DNA of 64,000 bases from Mycobacterium sp. ENV421 (lineage in GTDB: Bacteria > Actinomycetota > Actinomycetes > Mycobacteriales > Mycobacteriaceae): assembly GCF_002887815.1 (NCBI RefSeq), contig NZ_PDHO01000001.1:248001-312000 (forward strand), given 5' to 3'. The notes below the pieces were generated by a model that saw only the letters and a program-made list of their open reading frames with translations, ran no database searches and was not told where the DNA came from. Shown piece after piece: positions 9,483-18,996 of this stretch. Position 1 is the first letter of the stretch. Each line of letters begins with the position of its first letter. The position numbers and the translations under genes are program-made.

Positions 9483-10835
9483 TCAGTCATTCGTTTGACC
9501 CTCCTGATCGGCTGGCGCCGACTGCTCGTCCCGGCGAACTCGCGACAACACAACACCGAGAATCCTAGCGCCGCTGTGACGCAATGAGCGGGTGACTCGT
9601 TGCAATTCAGCACGCCGCGTTTTCGCTGCCTCTGCAACCACGACGACATTCGAGATGTTCTGTGTGAAAAGGGAAGCATCGCTCAAATTGGTGATCGGGG
9701 GGGCGTCGACGATCACCACATCGAAACGGCCGGCGAGATCCCTCATCAGCTGCCGGAACTTCTCGCCTGCGAGCATCTCACCGACGTCGATGGCGCTCCC
9801 GCCGCACGGTATCACCGTGAAACCACCCCACTGCGCGTCGAACATCGATTCGTCGAGTTCGGTTCTGCCCGAGATCAAATCGGTGATTCCCTGTGTCTGC
9901 GGGATCCCGACCTGAGCAGCCAGGCGCCCGCCCCGGACGTCGGCGTCGATGAAGGTCACTCGATTTCCGGCCTCGGCGAGGGCGCCTGCCACGTTGGCGG
10001 CCAGCGTCGTCTTGCCGGCGCCCGCCCGGGGCGAGGTGAAGAGCAGGAAAGGGGGTGTCTCATCGGCGGCATACAAAATGTCGATGGCGATGCGGTGAAG
10101 TATCGAGCGCAATTCGGGTGACTGCTCCGCGAACTGCAATACATCCCAGGCCTTCGCGTCACGCACCTTTGGTATTCCGCCAAGATACGGAACATCTAGT
10201 GCGGTGACGTCGCGACGACTTCGCACCCGGGTGTCGAAATTGTCGATGATCAACGCCGCGAACACCCCGGCGACCAAGGCGAGCATCACGGCAACGACGA
10301 GGTTCAACAACAAGTTTGGCGACGATTGGAACAACGGGATGCCGGCAGGCTGCAGCACCGACGCTTGGATCGGTGACTCAGCGGGCACGGTGGCGCCTTC
10401 GAGGCCGGCTACGGCGCCCGGCATCTCCATGGCAATGCGATTGGCGATCGACGCGGCATCCGAGCCCGTCCGTGCCGACACCCGGACGTCGAGAACCGAC
10501 GTCCCCGTTGGGATCGTGATTTCCAACTGCTTGGCCAGGTCGGGAACCGTGGTGCCCAGACTGAGTGAGTCGATGACCGGCTGCAGAACCTGGTTCGTCG
10601 TCACCAGTTGCGCATAGGTCTTCATCCGACTCGTGACATACAGGTCGGCAACCTGGCGGGTTTCCATGCCCGTGGTCACGGACAGGTTGGGGGCGAACAC
10701 CATTCGGACGGTGGAGGTATAGGTCGCCGGTATGAAGAATCCCGCACCGGCCAGCGCCGCACCGACCAGGACGAAAACGGACAGGAGCACCGGCCAGCGC
10801 CGCAATAGCCTACGAAAGTAGCTACGAAGGTCCAT
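9483..10835 (-). CDS. Polysaccharide chain-length regulator fused to BY-kinase-like ATPase
   Basis: A polysaccharide co-polymerase (450 aa) of the Wzz/Wzc type in one chain. TM1 is at about residues 15-35, the extracytoplasmic domain at 40-170, TM2 at 174-198 and a cytoplasmic P-loop domain at 265-435. The ATPase has Walker A SPRAGAGKTT (268-277), Walker A' VTFIDAD (293-299) and Walker B FDVVIVDAPP (371-380). In BY-kinases a C-terminal tyrosine cluster is autophosphorylated; here the tail has no tyrosine after residue 255. It probably controls chain length or export with the neighbouring polymerase or synthase. Kinase activity is doubtful, and a regulatory ATPase is equally possible. Confidence 0.85.
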   Translation of the reverse strand: MDLRSYFRRLLRRWPVLLSVFVLVGAALAGAGFFIPATYTSTVRMVFAPNLSVTTGMETRQVADLYVTSRMKTYAQLVTTNQVLQPVIDSLSLGTTVPDLAKQLEITIPTGTSVLDVRVSARTGSDAASIANRIAMEMPGAVAGLEGATVPAESPIQASVLQPAGIPLFQSSPNLLLNLVVAVMLALVAGVFAALIIDNFDTRVRSRRDVTALDVPYLGGIPKVRDAKAWDVLQFAEQSPELRSILHRIAIDILYAADETPPFLLFTSPRAGAGKTTLAANVAGALAEAGNRVTFIDADVRGGRLAAQVGIPQTQGITDLISGRTELDESMFDAQWGGFTVIPCGGSAIDVGEMLAGEKFRQLMRDLAGRFDVVIVDAPPITNLSDASLFTQNISNVVVVAEAAKTRRAELQRVTRSLRHSGARILGVVLSRVRRDEQSAPADQEGQTND

Positions 10836-10864
10836 ATCCCACCAGACTTGTCGGCACCAGACAC

Positions 10865-10900
10865 CACGAAGCCCGCACGTCAGCGGTGGCTGGCTTCGTG
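10865..10900. repeat. Inverted repeat, 9-bp arms
   Basis: CACGAAGCC at 10865-10873 and GGCTTCGTG at 10892-10900 are perfect reverse complements separated by 18 nt. It lies 30 nt upstream of the chain-length regulator start, so it could be an operator or an RNA hairpin in that gene's leader. Confidence 0.45.
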
Positions 10901-11230
10901 CAGAGACAATAGCGCGACGAATCCCCGCCGGGTGAAACGGCTACGCAGGTGTCCCGAACGCAGTTCCCCACGAAATTTATTCGCTCTCTCGCTCGCGAAT
11001 CTGGATCCGCGCATTCGCCGCAATCAGCACAAAGTCGCGCGCGTCCGACAATCCCGGAAGTACATTTGGTGCTACTCGCGACACGTTCGGTCCGACATTG
11101 GCTCCAGCCCCCCGGGTGGGGCTGAGGTCATCGCTTGCTGGCATGGCAGCGAAGCGACTTCCGCCCGAGATCGCGCCCGGCAAGGCGGGCGTTGCGGCCC
11201 AACAGTTCGTCACGCATGGACATGACGGTA

Positions 11231-11286
11231 GCACCCCACTAATCGCCGGTACCTGGTGAAAGGTGCAGGTGTGCTTTGTGGGGTGC
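11231..11286. repeat. Inverted repeat, 9-bp arms, 38-nt spacer
   Basis: GCACCCCAC at 11231-11239 and GTGGGGTGC at 11278-11286 are perfect reverse complements. The centre lies about 90 nt upstream of the predicted bcsB-like promoter -35, a possible site for a looping or dimeric regulator. Confidence 0.4.
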
Positions 11287-11347
11287 GATGTGGTGGCTGG
11301 CTGTGTCCGGACCATTCCTTGCCCGACCGTGGCTAAGTCGCCGAGAT

Positions 11348-11377
11348 TTGCCGTCCACGCCCTGCTAGGGTACTAAT
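11348..11377 (+). promoter_or_regulatory. Candidate sigma-A promoter for the BcsB-like/AKR-GMC/epimerase operon
   Basis: TTGCCG at 11348-11353 and TACTAAT at 11371-11377 are separated by exactly 17 nt, in a GC-rich context where such A/T clusters are rare. A transcript would start near 11384 with a leader of about 155 nt before the preferred start at 11540. Confidence 0.45.
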
Positions 11378-11539
11378 CCGGCCAGCGTGTTCGGGCTGGA
11401 AAACTCTTGAAAGTGGAACTGCGTGAACTCGATCGGTGCGGCCCGGTTTGCGGCCTCGCAGGAGCTCGGGGCGCGGGCGCCCCGTAATGGAAAAGGTCGT
11501 TCACGCCTCGGGCGTCAGCGCCTACAACGAGGAATGTTC

Positions 11540-13567
11540 ATGAGCGCTAGCGCTATGGCGCGCAGACTCGCCTGGATGATGGTGCTCGTCCTGCCGATCA
11601 CACTGGCGGGATCATTCGCCGGCTCGGCGTCTGCGGCCCCCGGTGACCCAGGCGATGTGACAGTGGTGGACAACGAGACGGCTGCCACCGGCCTCACGCT
11701 GCCGTGGTCTGCTCTGGGCTTGCCCTCCTCGGTCAATCTGTTCGGTGAGGGTGCCAGCGGTTACACCGTGGCGCTTCCCGACGGGCTGACTGCTGTGCGG
11801 TTGCAGGGAACCGTTCACGCGCCGATCAACATCGACGCCGGATACCTCGAGATCGACGACAGTGAGGGAAAGTTCCTCGGGGCTGTCGACCTACCACCGG
11901 CGGGCTCCGGCGCGGTGATGACACCGTTCGATGTCGACATCTCGGCGGCGCGGGTGAAGAGCTCCGCGGTCGACCTGTCGTTCACCATCCGCCCGCGTGA
12001 CGACCGGGACCGATTCTGTCGGCCGCTTCCGCAACTCCAGATCAGTGATCTGAGAACGGTATTCGCCGGCACGCAGCTTCCCGTGACCACGGTCGCGAAC
12101 TTCTTCGCGCCGGTGCTGGGCAAGGTCACGTTCTACGCGCCGAACGATGCCAGTCCCGCCGAACAGCAGGCGGTGCTGGCACTCACCGCGGCGCTGGGCC
12201 GCTACTACGCGACCCAGCCGGTGGCCATCTCGGTCGTCAGTCAACCGCGTGGCGCTGTACCGCCGCCGACGGCGGGGCTGGACCGGGCGATCGTCGTCGA
12301 GAAGGGCGATCCGGGTCTGACGGTGGAAAACCCCGGGACACCGAACGCATACCTTCGGGTCTCGGGCGACGGCGACGGGCTCGTGAAACAGGTGTCGTTG
12401 GTCTCGACCCAGCTGCAGCCACTGGCGCAGGCAAGCGCGGTTCGCGTCGACCAGGCCGGCTCCAGCACAGCTCAAATCGGGGATCCAGTGACGTTCTCCC
12501 AGTTGGGTCTGGGTGACGAAAAGGTCGACACATTCGGGACGAGCAATCTCGAGGTCGGTTTTCAGCGGACGCTGTTGGGCCAACGATTCGACAGCGTTCA
12601 GGTGCACCTTCTGGCCGACTACACGCCGGTGGCCGACCGTGCCGCGGCCTCGGTCATGATTCGTTCGTCGAAATCCGTCGTTTATCGAGCGTTGCTGAAC
12701 AACACCGGCCATCTGGACGCAACATTCACGTTGGACAGCTCGGTCCTCGACCAGCAGTGGGTCAATCTGCAGTTCGCTCTGACCTACACGCCGGATCAGC
12801 CTTGCGGCCCGTTCGTCGCGCCGCTGACCTTCCAGGTCAGCCCGCAATCAACGCTGACCATGCACCGCGGTGGCGCTCCGCTCGGCGGCTTCGCCGCATT
12901 CCCGTCGGAGTTCAGCCCGAAATTCGTGGTGGCGCTTGACGGTAGTGGCCCCAATCAGCTCGGCTACGCGGCGCGGATCGTGGCCGCCGTCGCACGTCTG
13001 AGCAAGACCGAGCTCATGCCACAGGTCGTGGACGTCCAGAAGGCCGCATCCGCAACGTCAGGTGCGCTGATCGTGGCCAATTCCGATGCCATCAAAGGGA
13101 CACCGCTGACTCCGCCGGTGGGTGCCAACGGCTCGACTCTGAACATCGCGCTCCCGACCCAGCTGCAGCTCAATATCGACAAGGGCCTGGGATCCATTCA
13201 GGCGTTCGCCGATCCGGCACGCAACCGTTCGGTCATCCTCGTCACGACGACCTCGGACTGGACGTTGGTAGACCCGCTGTTCAACTATTTCAACGGCCCG
13301 AATGGGGACGACTGGACGCAGCTCAGGGGTGACGTGCTCGCCGCGGGCGAGTCGGGGAACCCCGTCAACGTCGCCATCCGGCAGGCCGGCGCCGGCGCCG
13401 CCGAGCAGACCGTGTCCAGCACGTCCCGCTGGTCGTCGTATGGCTACGTCGTCGGCGGCGTGGTGGCCCTCGTGGCCCTTGCGGCATTCGCGGTGACACT
13501 GTTGTTGCGTCGGCGCAGAACCCAGAAGGAACTCGTCGGTACCGAAGGCACAGACAATTCCGACTGA
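11540..13567 (+). CDS. BcsB-like cellulose synthase accessory protein, paralogue 1
   Basis: A secreted, membrane-anchored protein of about 675 residues. A signal peptide (ARRLAWMMVLVLPITLAG...SASAA) is followed by a long extracytoplasmic region of alternating beta-rich domains, a TM helix near residues 635-660 and a short RRRR tail. The layout, LPSSVNL/F-G start, FDVDIS and CRPLPQLQIS segments resemble BcsB, which guides nascent glucan outside the membrane next to the BcsA synthase. ATG 11540 is preferred over GTG 11423 because GAGGA precedes it and the signal peptide begins there. It heads an operon with the AKR-GMC fusion and the epimerase. A paralogue is at 18993-20960. Confidence 0.8.
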   Translation: MSASAMARRLAWMMVLVLPITLAGSFAGSASAAPGDPGDVTVVDNETAATGLTLPWSALGLPSSVNLFGEGASGYTVALPDGLTAVRLQGTVHAPINIDAGYLEIDDSEGKFLGAVDLPPAGSGAVMTPFDVDISAARVKSSAVDLSFTIRPRDDRDRFCRPLPQLQISDLRTVFAGTQLPVTTVANFFAPVLGKVTFYAPNDASPAEQQAVLALTAALGRYYATQPVAISVVSQPRGAVPPPTAGLDRAIVVEKGDPGLTVENPGTPNAYLRVSGDGDGLVKQVSLVSTQLQPLAQASAVRVDQAGSSTAQIGDPVTFSQLGLGDEKVDTFGTSNLEVGFQRTLLGQRFDSVQVHLLADYTPVADRAAASVMIRSSKSVVYRALLNNTGHLDATFTLDSSVLDQQWVNLQFALTYTPDQPCGPFVAPLTFQVSPQSTLTMHRGGAPLGGFAAFPSEFSPKFVVALDGSGPNQLGYAARIVAAVARLSKTELMPQVVDVQKAASATSGALIVANSDAIKGTPLTPPVGANGSTLNIALPTQLQLNIDKGLGSIQAFADPARNRSVILVTTTSDWTLVDPLFNYFNGPNGDDWTQLRGDVLAAGESGNPVNVAIRQAGAGAAEQTVSSTSRWSSYGYVVGGVVALVALAAFAVTLLLRRRRTQKELVGTEGTDNSD

Positions 13568-13609
13568 CTAAACTCGGCCGAATCGCACAACCGATAGGGG
13601 AGGGCTGCG

Positions 13610-16258
13610 GTGTTGGGGCGGGTTGAACTCCAGGGACCGCAGTTGACGGTGAGCGCGGTCGGATTCGGGTGCGGCGGCCTGATGCAGTCCCCTTCCCGCA
13701 AGGAGCGAATGGCTGTCCTGGGCAGCGCTGTCGACAGCGGGATGACCCATTTCGACACTGCGCGAATGTACGGGCTCGGGATGGCGGAGGCTGAGCTTGG
13801 TGCGTTTCTGCGCACCATAGACCGAGACAGCGTCACCATCGGCACCAAATTCGGCAACGAGATCGGCGGCTTGGCCAGTCGGCTCGCCCGGTTTCAGGCT
13901 CCGGCGCGGGCGATCTTGCGAAAGGCGCCGGCCTTGCGCGCGGCCGTCAAAGGCCGTCAGGCGCCGGCCCCGACCCCTCGTACATATGACGCGACCGTGG
14001 CCGCGCGCAGTCTCGACCAAAGCCTCGCGGCGCTGGGCGTCGATTATGTGGACATCCTGTTCGTGCACGGCCCGCGGCATATGGACACCGTGGCCACCGA
14101 TGAACTCCGCCAATTCTTCGAGACTGCCCGTCAGCAGGGCAAGATCCGTGCCTGGGGGGTGTCTCAGGACGAGGACCTCGACGTAGATTTTGCAGGCCCG
14201 TTCGGCCCCGAGGCGGTGGACCAGCTTCGCGGTGACGTGTTCAGTCCGCCGCCGCGCTCGTCGGATATCACCTTCGGCGTTCTGAACCGGCCGTTCGCGG
14301 CACTGTCGGCCGGGCTGCGCGGTGACGACCGGATGGCGGCCCACTGGCGTGACTCTTTACAGCTCGACCCACTGGCTCCGGGAGTGTTGGCGAAGCTCAT
14401 ACTCGGATCGGCCACCAGGGCAACGGATTCCCGCGCGGTTTTGTACAGCACCACCAATCCTGCGCGCGTCGCCGAAGCGGCCAGCGCCGTCACATCGCCA
14501 TACGACGCCGAGACGTTGGCCCGGTTTCTCGAACTCGCCGAGGAGTTCCGGCAAAGCGGCCGGATGGTTCGTAGGACCGAGGACTTCACTGCGGGCACGA
14601 CGATCAAGACGGACGTCGTTGTCGTCGGCGCCGGCCCGATCGGTATCGCCACCGCACTGGAACTCGCGAAGGCGGGCGTCGAGGTGGCGCTCATCGAAAG
14701 CGGCCTGGAACGCACCGATAACACTGCCCAGGACTTGGCGTCTTTCGACTCGCGTCAAGACGATGTCTTCCACGCCCGCAGCGATCTCACGGTTCGCCGC
14801 GCGGTGGGCGGTGCGTCCGCCCTATGGGGTGGCCGTTGTGTCGCGTTCGACCCGATCGACTTCGAGGACCGGCCGCTGACCGCCCAGGCACCGTGGCCGA
14901 TCACGGCTGCTGATGTCGAGCCCTATATGCAACGCGCCTGCGACTGGGCGCAGTGCGGCCAGGCCGCTTTCAACGCGCGCGACATTCCAGAGCTCGCGCA
15001 CCGCGACTTGGTCGCCGGGCTTGCTGACGGTGATGTGCGCACGACCGACCTCGAACGATGGGCGTTGCCGACGCGGTTTGGGCGCGAGTACCGCGATGCG
15101 CTGCACCACACTCCGGCGCTGTCACTGTGGACCGGGTTGACGTGCACGGAGATCGTGACCGGTGAGAGCGGCGACTGCGTCGACCACCTCGTCGTCAAGA
15201 CACTCGATGGCACGGAGGGCAAGGTCGTCGCGAACGACTACGTGATCGCGACCGGCGGCGTGGAGGCAACCCGGCTGCTGCTGGCGTCCGACCGGCACCA
15301 CCCGGGGGGGCTGGGTAACGCGGGCGGGCACCTCGGGCGGTGGTACATGGCCCACGTGGAGGGCCGATTCGCGCGCGTGAAGTTCAACACCGACAACGTA
15401 TCCTACGAGCATGAGCGCGACCGCGACGGAGTTTACGTCCGTCGACGGTTCACCTTCAGCCCGCAGCTGCAGCGCGAGCTCGAAATTCCCAATGCCGCAA
15501 CCTGGTTGGTCAACCCGCCGATCAGCGATCCGGGACACGGAAGTGGCATCCTGTCGGGCGTCTACCTGACTCTGATTTCCCCGGTCGGTCGCTTCCTGCT
15601 CGCCGAGGCGATTCGCGAGGCCCACACCAAGACCGAGGGTTCGCCACAGATCATGGCGCACCTGCGCAACATCGTGCGCGATCTGTTTCCGTCGGTCCGG
15701 TTCGCGGTCACATTCTCCTACGCCCGCCTCTTCCGCAAGGGGCGCAAGGCGCCGGGCTTTTTCATCAAGAGCGCCGACAATCGGTACCTGCTCCATTACC
15801 ACGGCGAGCATCTCCCGCACTGGGAGAGTCGGGTCGAGCTCACCGATGAGCGTGACGCGCTCGGCATGCGCAAAGTCCGGACGCATATGCACTTCTCCGA
15901 TGCCGACTACGAAAGTGCGCACAAGGCAATCGATCTCATCGATGCTCACTTACGGGCCAACGGCGCGGGAAATGTGGAGTGGCTCACCGACGACCCCGAG
16001 GGTTCGGTACGGGAGTTCATGCACGGGTTCGCCGGTTACCATCAGGCCGGGACGACGCGAATGTCCGAGACCGCTGAGGGTGGCGTCGTGGATTCCGACC
16101 TCCAGGTGCACGGGGTGCGCGGACTGTACGTCGCGAGCACCTCGGTGCTCCCCACCTCGAGTCAGGCCAACCCGACACTCGTCGGGATCGCGCTCGGAGT
16201 CCGACTCGCCGACCACCTTGCTCACGCCCGCAAGGCCGGCGCGACTCCGGGCGATTGA
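13610..16258 (+). CDS. Aldo/keto reductase - GMC-type FAD oxidoreductase fusion
   Basis: One 882-residue chain with two enzyme domains. Residues 1-315 are an aldo/keto reductase with its tetrad in place: HFDTARMYG (Asp49, Tyr54), TKFG (Lys80) and LFVHGP (His153). Residues 333-875 are a GMC-like flavoprotein with DVVVVGAGPIGIATALELA at 335-353 and the C-terminal GYHQAGTTRM (His811) and SQANPT (Asn854) active-site regions. GTG 13610 follows AGGGGAGGG. No stop or frameshift separates the domains. It could oxidise and then reduce a sugar carbon, for example to epimerise or tailor a polymer or lipid-linked sugar. It lies 42 nt after the BcsB-like gene and is probably co-transcribed with it. Confidence 0.85.
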   Translation: MLGRVELQGPQLTVSAVGFGCGGLMQSPSRKERMAVLGSAVDSGMTHFDTARMYGLGMAEAELGAFLRTIDRDSVTIGTKFGNEIGGLASRLARFQAPARAILRKAPALRAAVKGRQAPAPTPRTYDATVAARSLDQSLAALGVDYVDILFVHGPRHMDTVATDELRQFFETARQQGKIRAWGVSQDEDLDVDFAGPFGPEAVDQLRGDVFSPPPRSSDITFGVLNRPFAALSAGLRGDDRMAAHWRDSLQLDPLAPGVLAKLILGSATRATDSRAVLYSTTNPARVAEAASAVTSPYDAETLARFLELAEEFRQSGRMVRRTEDFTAGTTIKTDVVVVGAGPIGIATALELAKAGVEVALIESGLERTDNTAQDLASFDSRQDDVFHARSDLTVRRAVGGASALWGGRCVAFDPIDFEDRPLTAQAPWPITAADVEPYMQRACDWAQCGQAAFNARDIPELAHRDLVAGLADGDVRTTDLERWALPTRFGREYRDALHHTPALSLWTGLTCTEIVTGESGDCVDHLVVKTLDGTEGKVVANDYVIATGGVEATRLLLASDRHHPGGLGNAGGHLGRWYMAHVEGRFARVKFNTDNVSYEHERDRDGVYVRRRFTFSPQLQRELEIPNAATWLVNPPISDPGHGSGILSGVYLTLISPVGRFLLAEAIREAHTKTEGSPQIMAHLRNIVRDLFPSVRFAVTFSYARLFRKGRKAPGFFIKSADNRYLLHYHGEHLPHWESRVELTDERDALGMRKVRTHMHFSDADYESAHKAIDLIDAHLRANGAGNVEWLTDDPEGSVREFMHGFAGYHQAGTTRMSETAEGGVVDSDLQVHGVRGLYVASTSVLPTSSQANPTLVGIALGVRLADHLAHARKAGATPGD

Positions 16259-16285
16259 TGTCGGTCTATTTGGAGGGGGTTGTTC

Positions 16286-17251
16286 ATGACTGCTGACAAT
16301 GCGGTGATAGTCACGGGCAGTGCGGGTTTCATCGGTAGTGCCCTGGTGTCACGCCTGCGGGAGATGGGCCGCCCCGTCATGGGGATCGACCGTGCCGCAG
16401 AGCCGGGCGCCGACTCGTTGCGTCTGGACCTGACCACCATCACCGCGGCTGACCTACCTCGGCCGTGCCCGCCGACGATCGTGCACCTTGCTGCACTATC
16501 CAAGGAACCCGGATTTCCGTGGCGGGACTACTTCGCCAACAACGCCGAGGCGACGCGCCGCCTGTGCCGGGCCGCCGATGAAGCGGGCGTGCAGAACATC
16601 GTATTCACCAGTTCGATGATGGCCTTCGCTGCCGGTCCCTGGCGTCGTAGCGAGAGCGATTTCGGCGACGCCGACACCGCTTATGGCGCCAGCAAGCTGC
16701 AGGCAGAGGAGATCTTGCGGACGTGGCAGGCCGCGAAACCAGGACGGCGCCTGCGCATCGTGCGTCCAGGTGTGGTGTTCGGCCCTGGCGACACAGGCAA
16801 TATGCGGCGGCTGATCCACGGCCTGAGCAAAGGGCGCTTCGCGTACATCGGTCGCGATGACACGGTGAAAAGCTGTATCTACCTGAAGGATATGGTTCGG
16901 CTGCTCGTCCTGCTCACCGAAGACGACGGGCCGCACGATACCTACCACGCCGTCTATCCGCAGCCGACCACGATCCACGATCACGTCGACGCCATCAATG
17001 CGGCCTGGGGATGGGACCGCCACCCGCGAACTGTTCCGTATCGTTTCGCCCTGGCGGCCGCCTCACCGTTCGCCGTGGTCGATCCGACGGGGGCACGTTT
17101 CGGCCTGCATCCCAGGCGTATTCAGAAATTGCAGTTCGACACCAACATCAGCTCCGAGCGCCTCGCCGATATCGGCTTCACCGCCGAGTATTCACTTCGC
17201 GAGGCATTCGCCGATTGGCGCCGGGACTGCGGCGGTGGTTTGCCGCAGTGA
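16286..17251 (+). CDS. NAD-dependent epimerase/dehydratase
   Basis: An extended short-chain dehydrogenase of 321 residues. It has VIVTGSAGFIGSALV at the NAD site, the catalytic Tyr-Lys pair in TAYGASKLQAEE (YxxxK) and the typical IVRPGVVFGPGD. The ATG at 16286 follows GGAGGGGG; a TTG two codons upstream is unlikely. It is third in the BcsB-like operon and is convergent with the GT-C-like gene, with 8 nt between them. Family members epimerise or dehydrate nucleotide sugars. The substrate is unknown, but the context points to precursor supply or tailoring for the surface polymer. Confidence 0.83.
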   Translation: MTADNAVIVTGSAGFIGSALVSRLREMGRPVMGIDRAAEPGADSLRLDLTTITAADLPRPCPPTIVHLAALSKEPGFPWRDYFANNAEATRRLCRAADEAGVQNIVFTSSMMAFAAGPWRRSESDFGDADTAYGASKLQAEEILRTWQAAKPGRRLRIVRPGVVFGPGDTGNMRRLIHGLSKGRFAYIGRDDTVKSCIYLKDMVRLLVLLTEDDGPHDTYHAVYPQPTTIHDHVDAINAAWGWDRHPRTVPYRFALAAASPFAVVDPTGARFGLHPRRIQKLQFDTNISSERLADIGFTAEYSLREAFADWRRDCGGGLPQ

Positions 17252-17259
17252 GGCGTGCG

Positions 17260-18996
17260 TCAGCGCGGTGGTTTGACGGGCTCGACGGCGGAGACCGGTG
17301 AGGGTGGTCCGGGTGTGCTGACCGGATCGATGGGCTTGCCGATCACCTCGTAGACGCGGAACATCTCGTCGCTGGTCACGCCGTCCGCTGAATAGATCAG
17401 TCTGGCGATACCCGCACCGGTGGACCACAGGTCCGGGTAGCGGCGGTTGATCGCGTCGGGGATATTGAGCCGGGGATTGGTCGCCACGATATAGCGGATT
17501 CCCATGTCCCACGGGCGATTCAAGGCGGCTGAGAAATCATAGTCGCTGGTGATCACGAACTGTTTCGGGTGGTCCGAGGACAGCCAAACCCCCCATGCCA
17601 AGAAGGTGTCCATCAACACCGCGCCGTCCGGAAGCTTTTTCGCGTCGAGCCAGGCGGCCAGTTGTCGCTCACTGACCAGGCGCCTGCGTGCGGACTGCTT
17701 CTCCGGGGGATGGCCGACCGGATCGACGAGAGAGATGAAGCTGGATTCCAGCTGCCCGTATGCGATGTCCTCGTTGACGACCAGCGGCGTCGTCACCGGG
17801 ATCGCCACCACCACCGACGCGGTGAGCAAGGCGGCGGCGGCTTGGGTGGAACGCAGGTCCGCCGTGCTGCGGGCAGCTCCCGGCCGCGCCGACGCCCAAC
17901 AGGCGACGGCGATGCAGACCACCATCGGGATAGCCAGCAGATAGAAGCGGAACCAACCGAATGTCATGGAAAGATGTTGTGCCACTGCGGCGAAGGTCAG
18001 GGTGGCGCCTAGGACTGCCAGCGGGACGACGGCGCTGACCTGTCTGCGGAACACTGCGACCAGCACCGCCATCGCAACGGCGATCCCGGTCAGAGGTTGC
18101 ATGCCGAAGAGGCGTGCGGCGACGACCAGCCATCCGGAACCGGGGTCACCGCGCCCGACATGTGCCAACCGCTGGGCCACCTGGCTGCTGTTGCCGTACT
18201 GGGAGGAGAAGGTGGCGAACAGTTCCCCGTTGATGATCCAGCCGGTGACTGCCCAGATGATGATGGTAACGGCGATCGGGAATCCGATGATGCCCAGGTT
18301 GAGGACCGTGGACTGGAGGCGGTCGGAATCGCGTGAGCGGTGCCAGGTGACCACACCCACCAACAGTGCGGCACCGGCGGCTGCCGGGACCACCTCGTAG
18401 CGGGTGAGATATCCACAGCCCAAGGCGATGCCGGCCCAGGCCAGGTCGCCGACCCGCTCGCCGTCGCACCACCGCATCAGGTGACGTACAGCCCACACCA
18501 GGCAGAACATTTCAGCGGCCTCGCTCAGACCAGAGCCGCCGTACAGGATGATCATCGGGTGCAGGGCCACAGCGCCGACCGCGACCCACCGCCACCCCGT
18601 CGGGAGCCCGCGGTCGAGCGCGATACCCCGGACCATCAGGGCGGCACCGGCCATGAACAGCGAACTCTGGATGACGCCGGCGATGCCGTAGTACTTCAGC
18701 GCGGGCCACCAGTGGCTCAGCGCAACGAAGGGTATGTCGACCATGCTGGGCAGCGGATTCCAGACGAACCCGATGGCCGACAGGTGTGGATCGCGTGCAT
18801 AGATTGCGAAGCCGGCGTTGGCCACCCGGTTGGGCGCATCCGGCTCGAAGATGTTGTACCGCAGCACCAGAACGGTGCCGATCACACAGTAGAGCGCCGT
18901 GAGGGCGGTGAAGAGCAGCAACCCCGGCCAGCGCGGCCTCCTCGGCGCGGACTGGTCGGGGTCGGCCTGGATCGGCGCGACTACAACTGTGGTCAC
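17260..18996 (-). CDS. GT-C-like polytopic membrane protein
   Basis: A 578-residue protein with about ten to twelve TM segments and a soluble C-terminal domain (from about residue 430). The first large loop after TM1 contains NIFEPDAPNRVANAGF. An acidic residue pair here is typical of GT-C glycosyltransferases that use polyprenyl-phosphate sugars outside the membrane. It is the last gene of the four-gene minus-strand operon, overlapping the BcsB-like gene by 4 nt. It may decorate the polymer or transfer a sugar from decaprenyl phosphate. The family assignment is from topology and loop pattern only. Confidence 0.6.
   Translation of the reverse strand: MTTVVVAPIQADPDQSAPRRPRWPGLLLFTALTALYCVIGTVLVLRYNIFEPDAPNRVANAGFAIYARDPHLSAIGFVWNPLPSMVDIPFVALSHWWPALKYYGIAGVIQSSLFMAGAALMVRGIALDRGLPTGWRWVAVGAVALHPMIILYGGSGLSEAAEMFCLVWAVRHLMRWCDGERVGDLAWAGIALGCGYLTRYEVVPAAAGAALLVGVVTWHRSRDSDRLQSTVLNLGIIGFPIAVTIIIWAVTGWIINGELFATFSSQYGNSSQVAQRLAHVGRGDPGSGWLVVAARLFGMQPLTGIAVAMAVLVAVFRRQVSAVVPLAVLGATLTFAAVAQHLSMTFGWFRFYLLAIPMVVCIAVACWASARPGAARSTADLRSTQAAAALLTASVVVAIPVTTPLVVNEDIAYGQLESSFISLVDPVGHPPEKQSARRRLVSERQLAAWLDAKKLPDGAVLMDTFLAWGVWLSSDHPKQFVITSDYDFSAALNRPWDMGIRYIVATNPRLNIPDAINRRYPDLWSTGAGIARLIYSADGVTSDEMFRVYEVIGKPIDPVSTPGPPSPVSAVEPVKPPR

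Larger units (their letters stand above)
10836..11539. other. Long divergent intergenic region
   Basis: This is the only stretch above 300 nt without a convincing gene. It separates the minus-strand chain-length regulator from the plus-strand BcsB-like gene. Open frames inside it have unnatural composition and no ribosome sites. It holds two perfect 9-bp inverted repeats and one reasonable sigma-A promoter, listed separately. A GTG at 11423 would extend the BcsB-like protein into the last 117 nt, but those residues would precede a complete signal peptide. Confidence 0.6.

Noticed and set aside
10848..11315. Short open frames on both strands in the 704-nt spacer
   Set aside because: No ribosome sites, unusual Cys/Trp/Arg composition and no domain; more likely non-coding control DNA.
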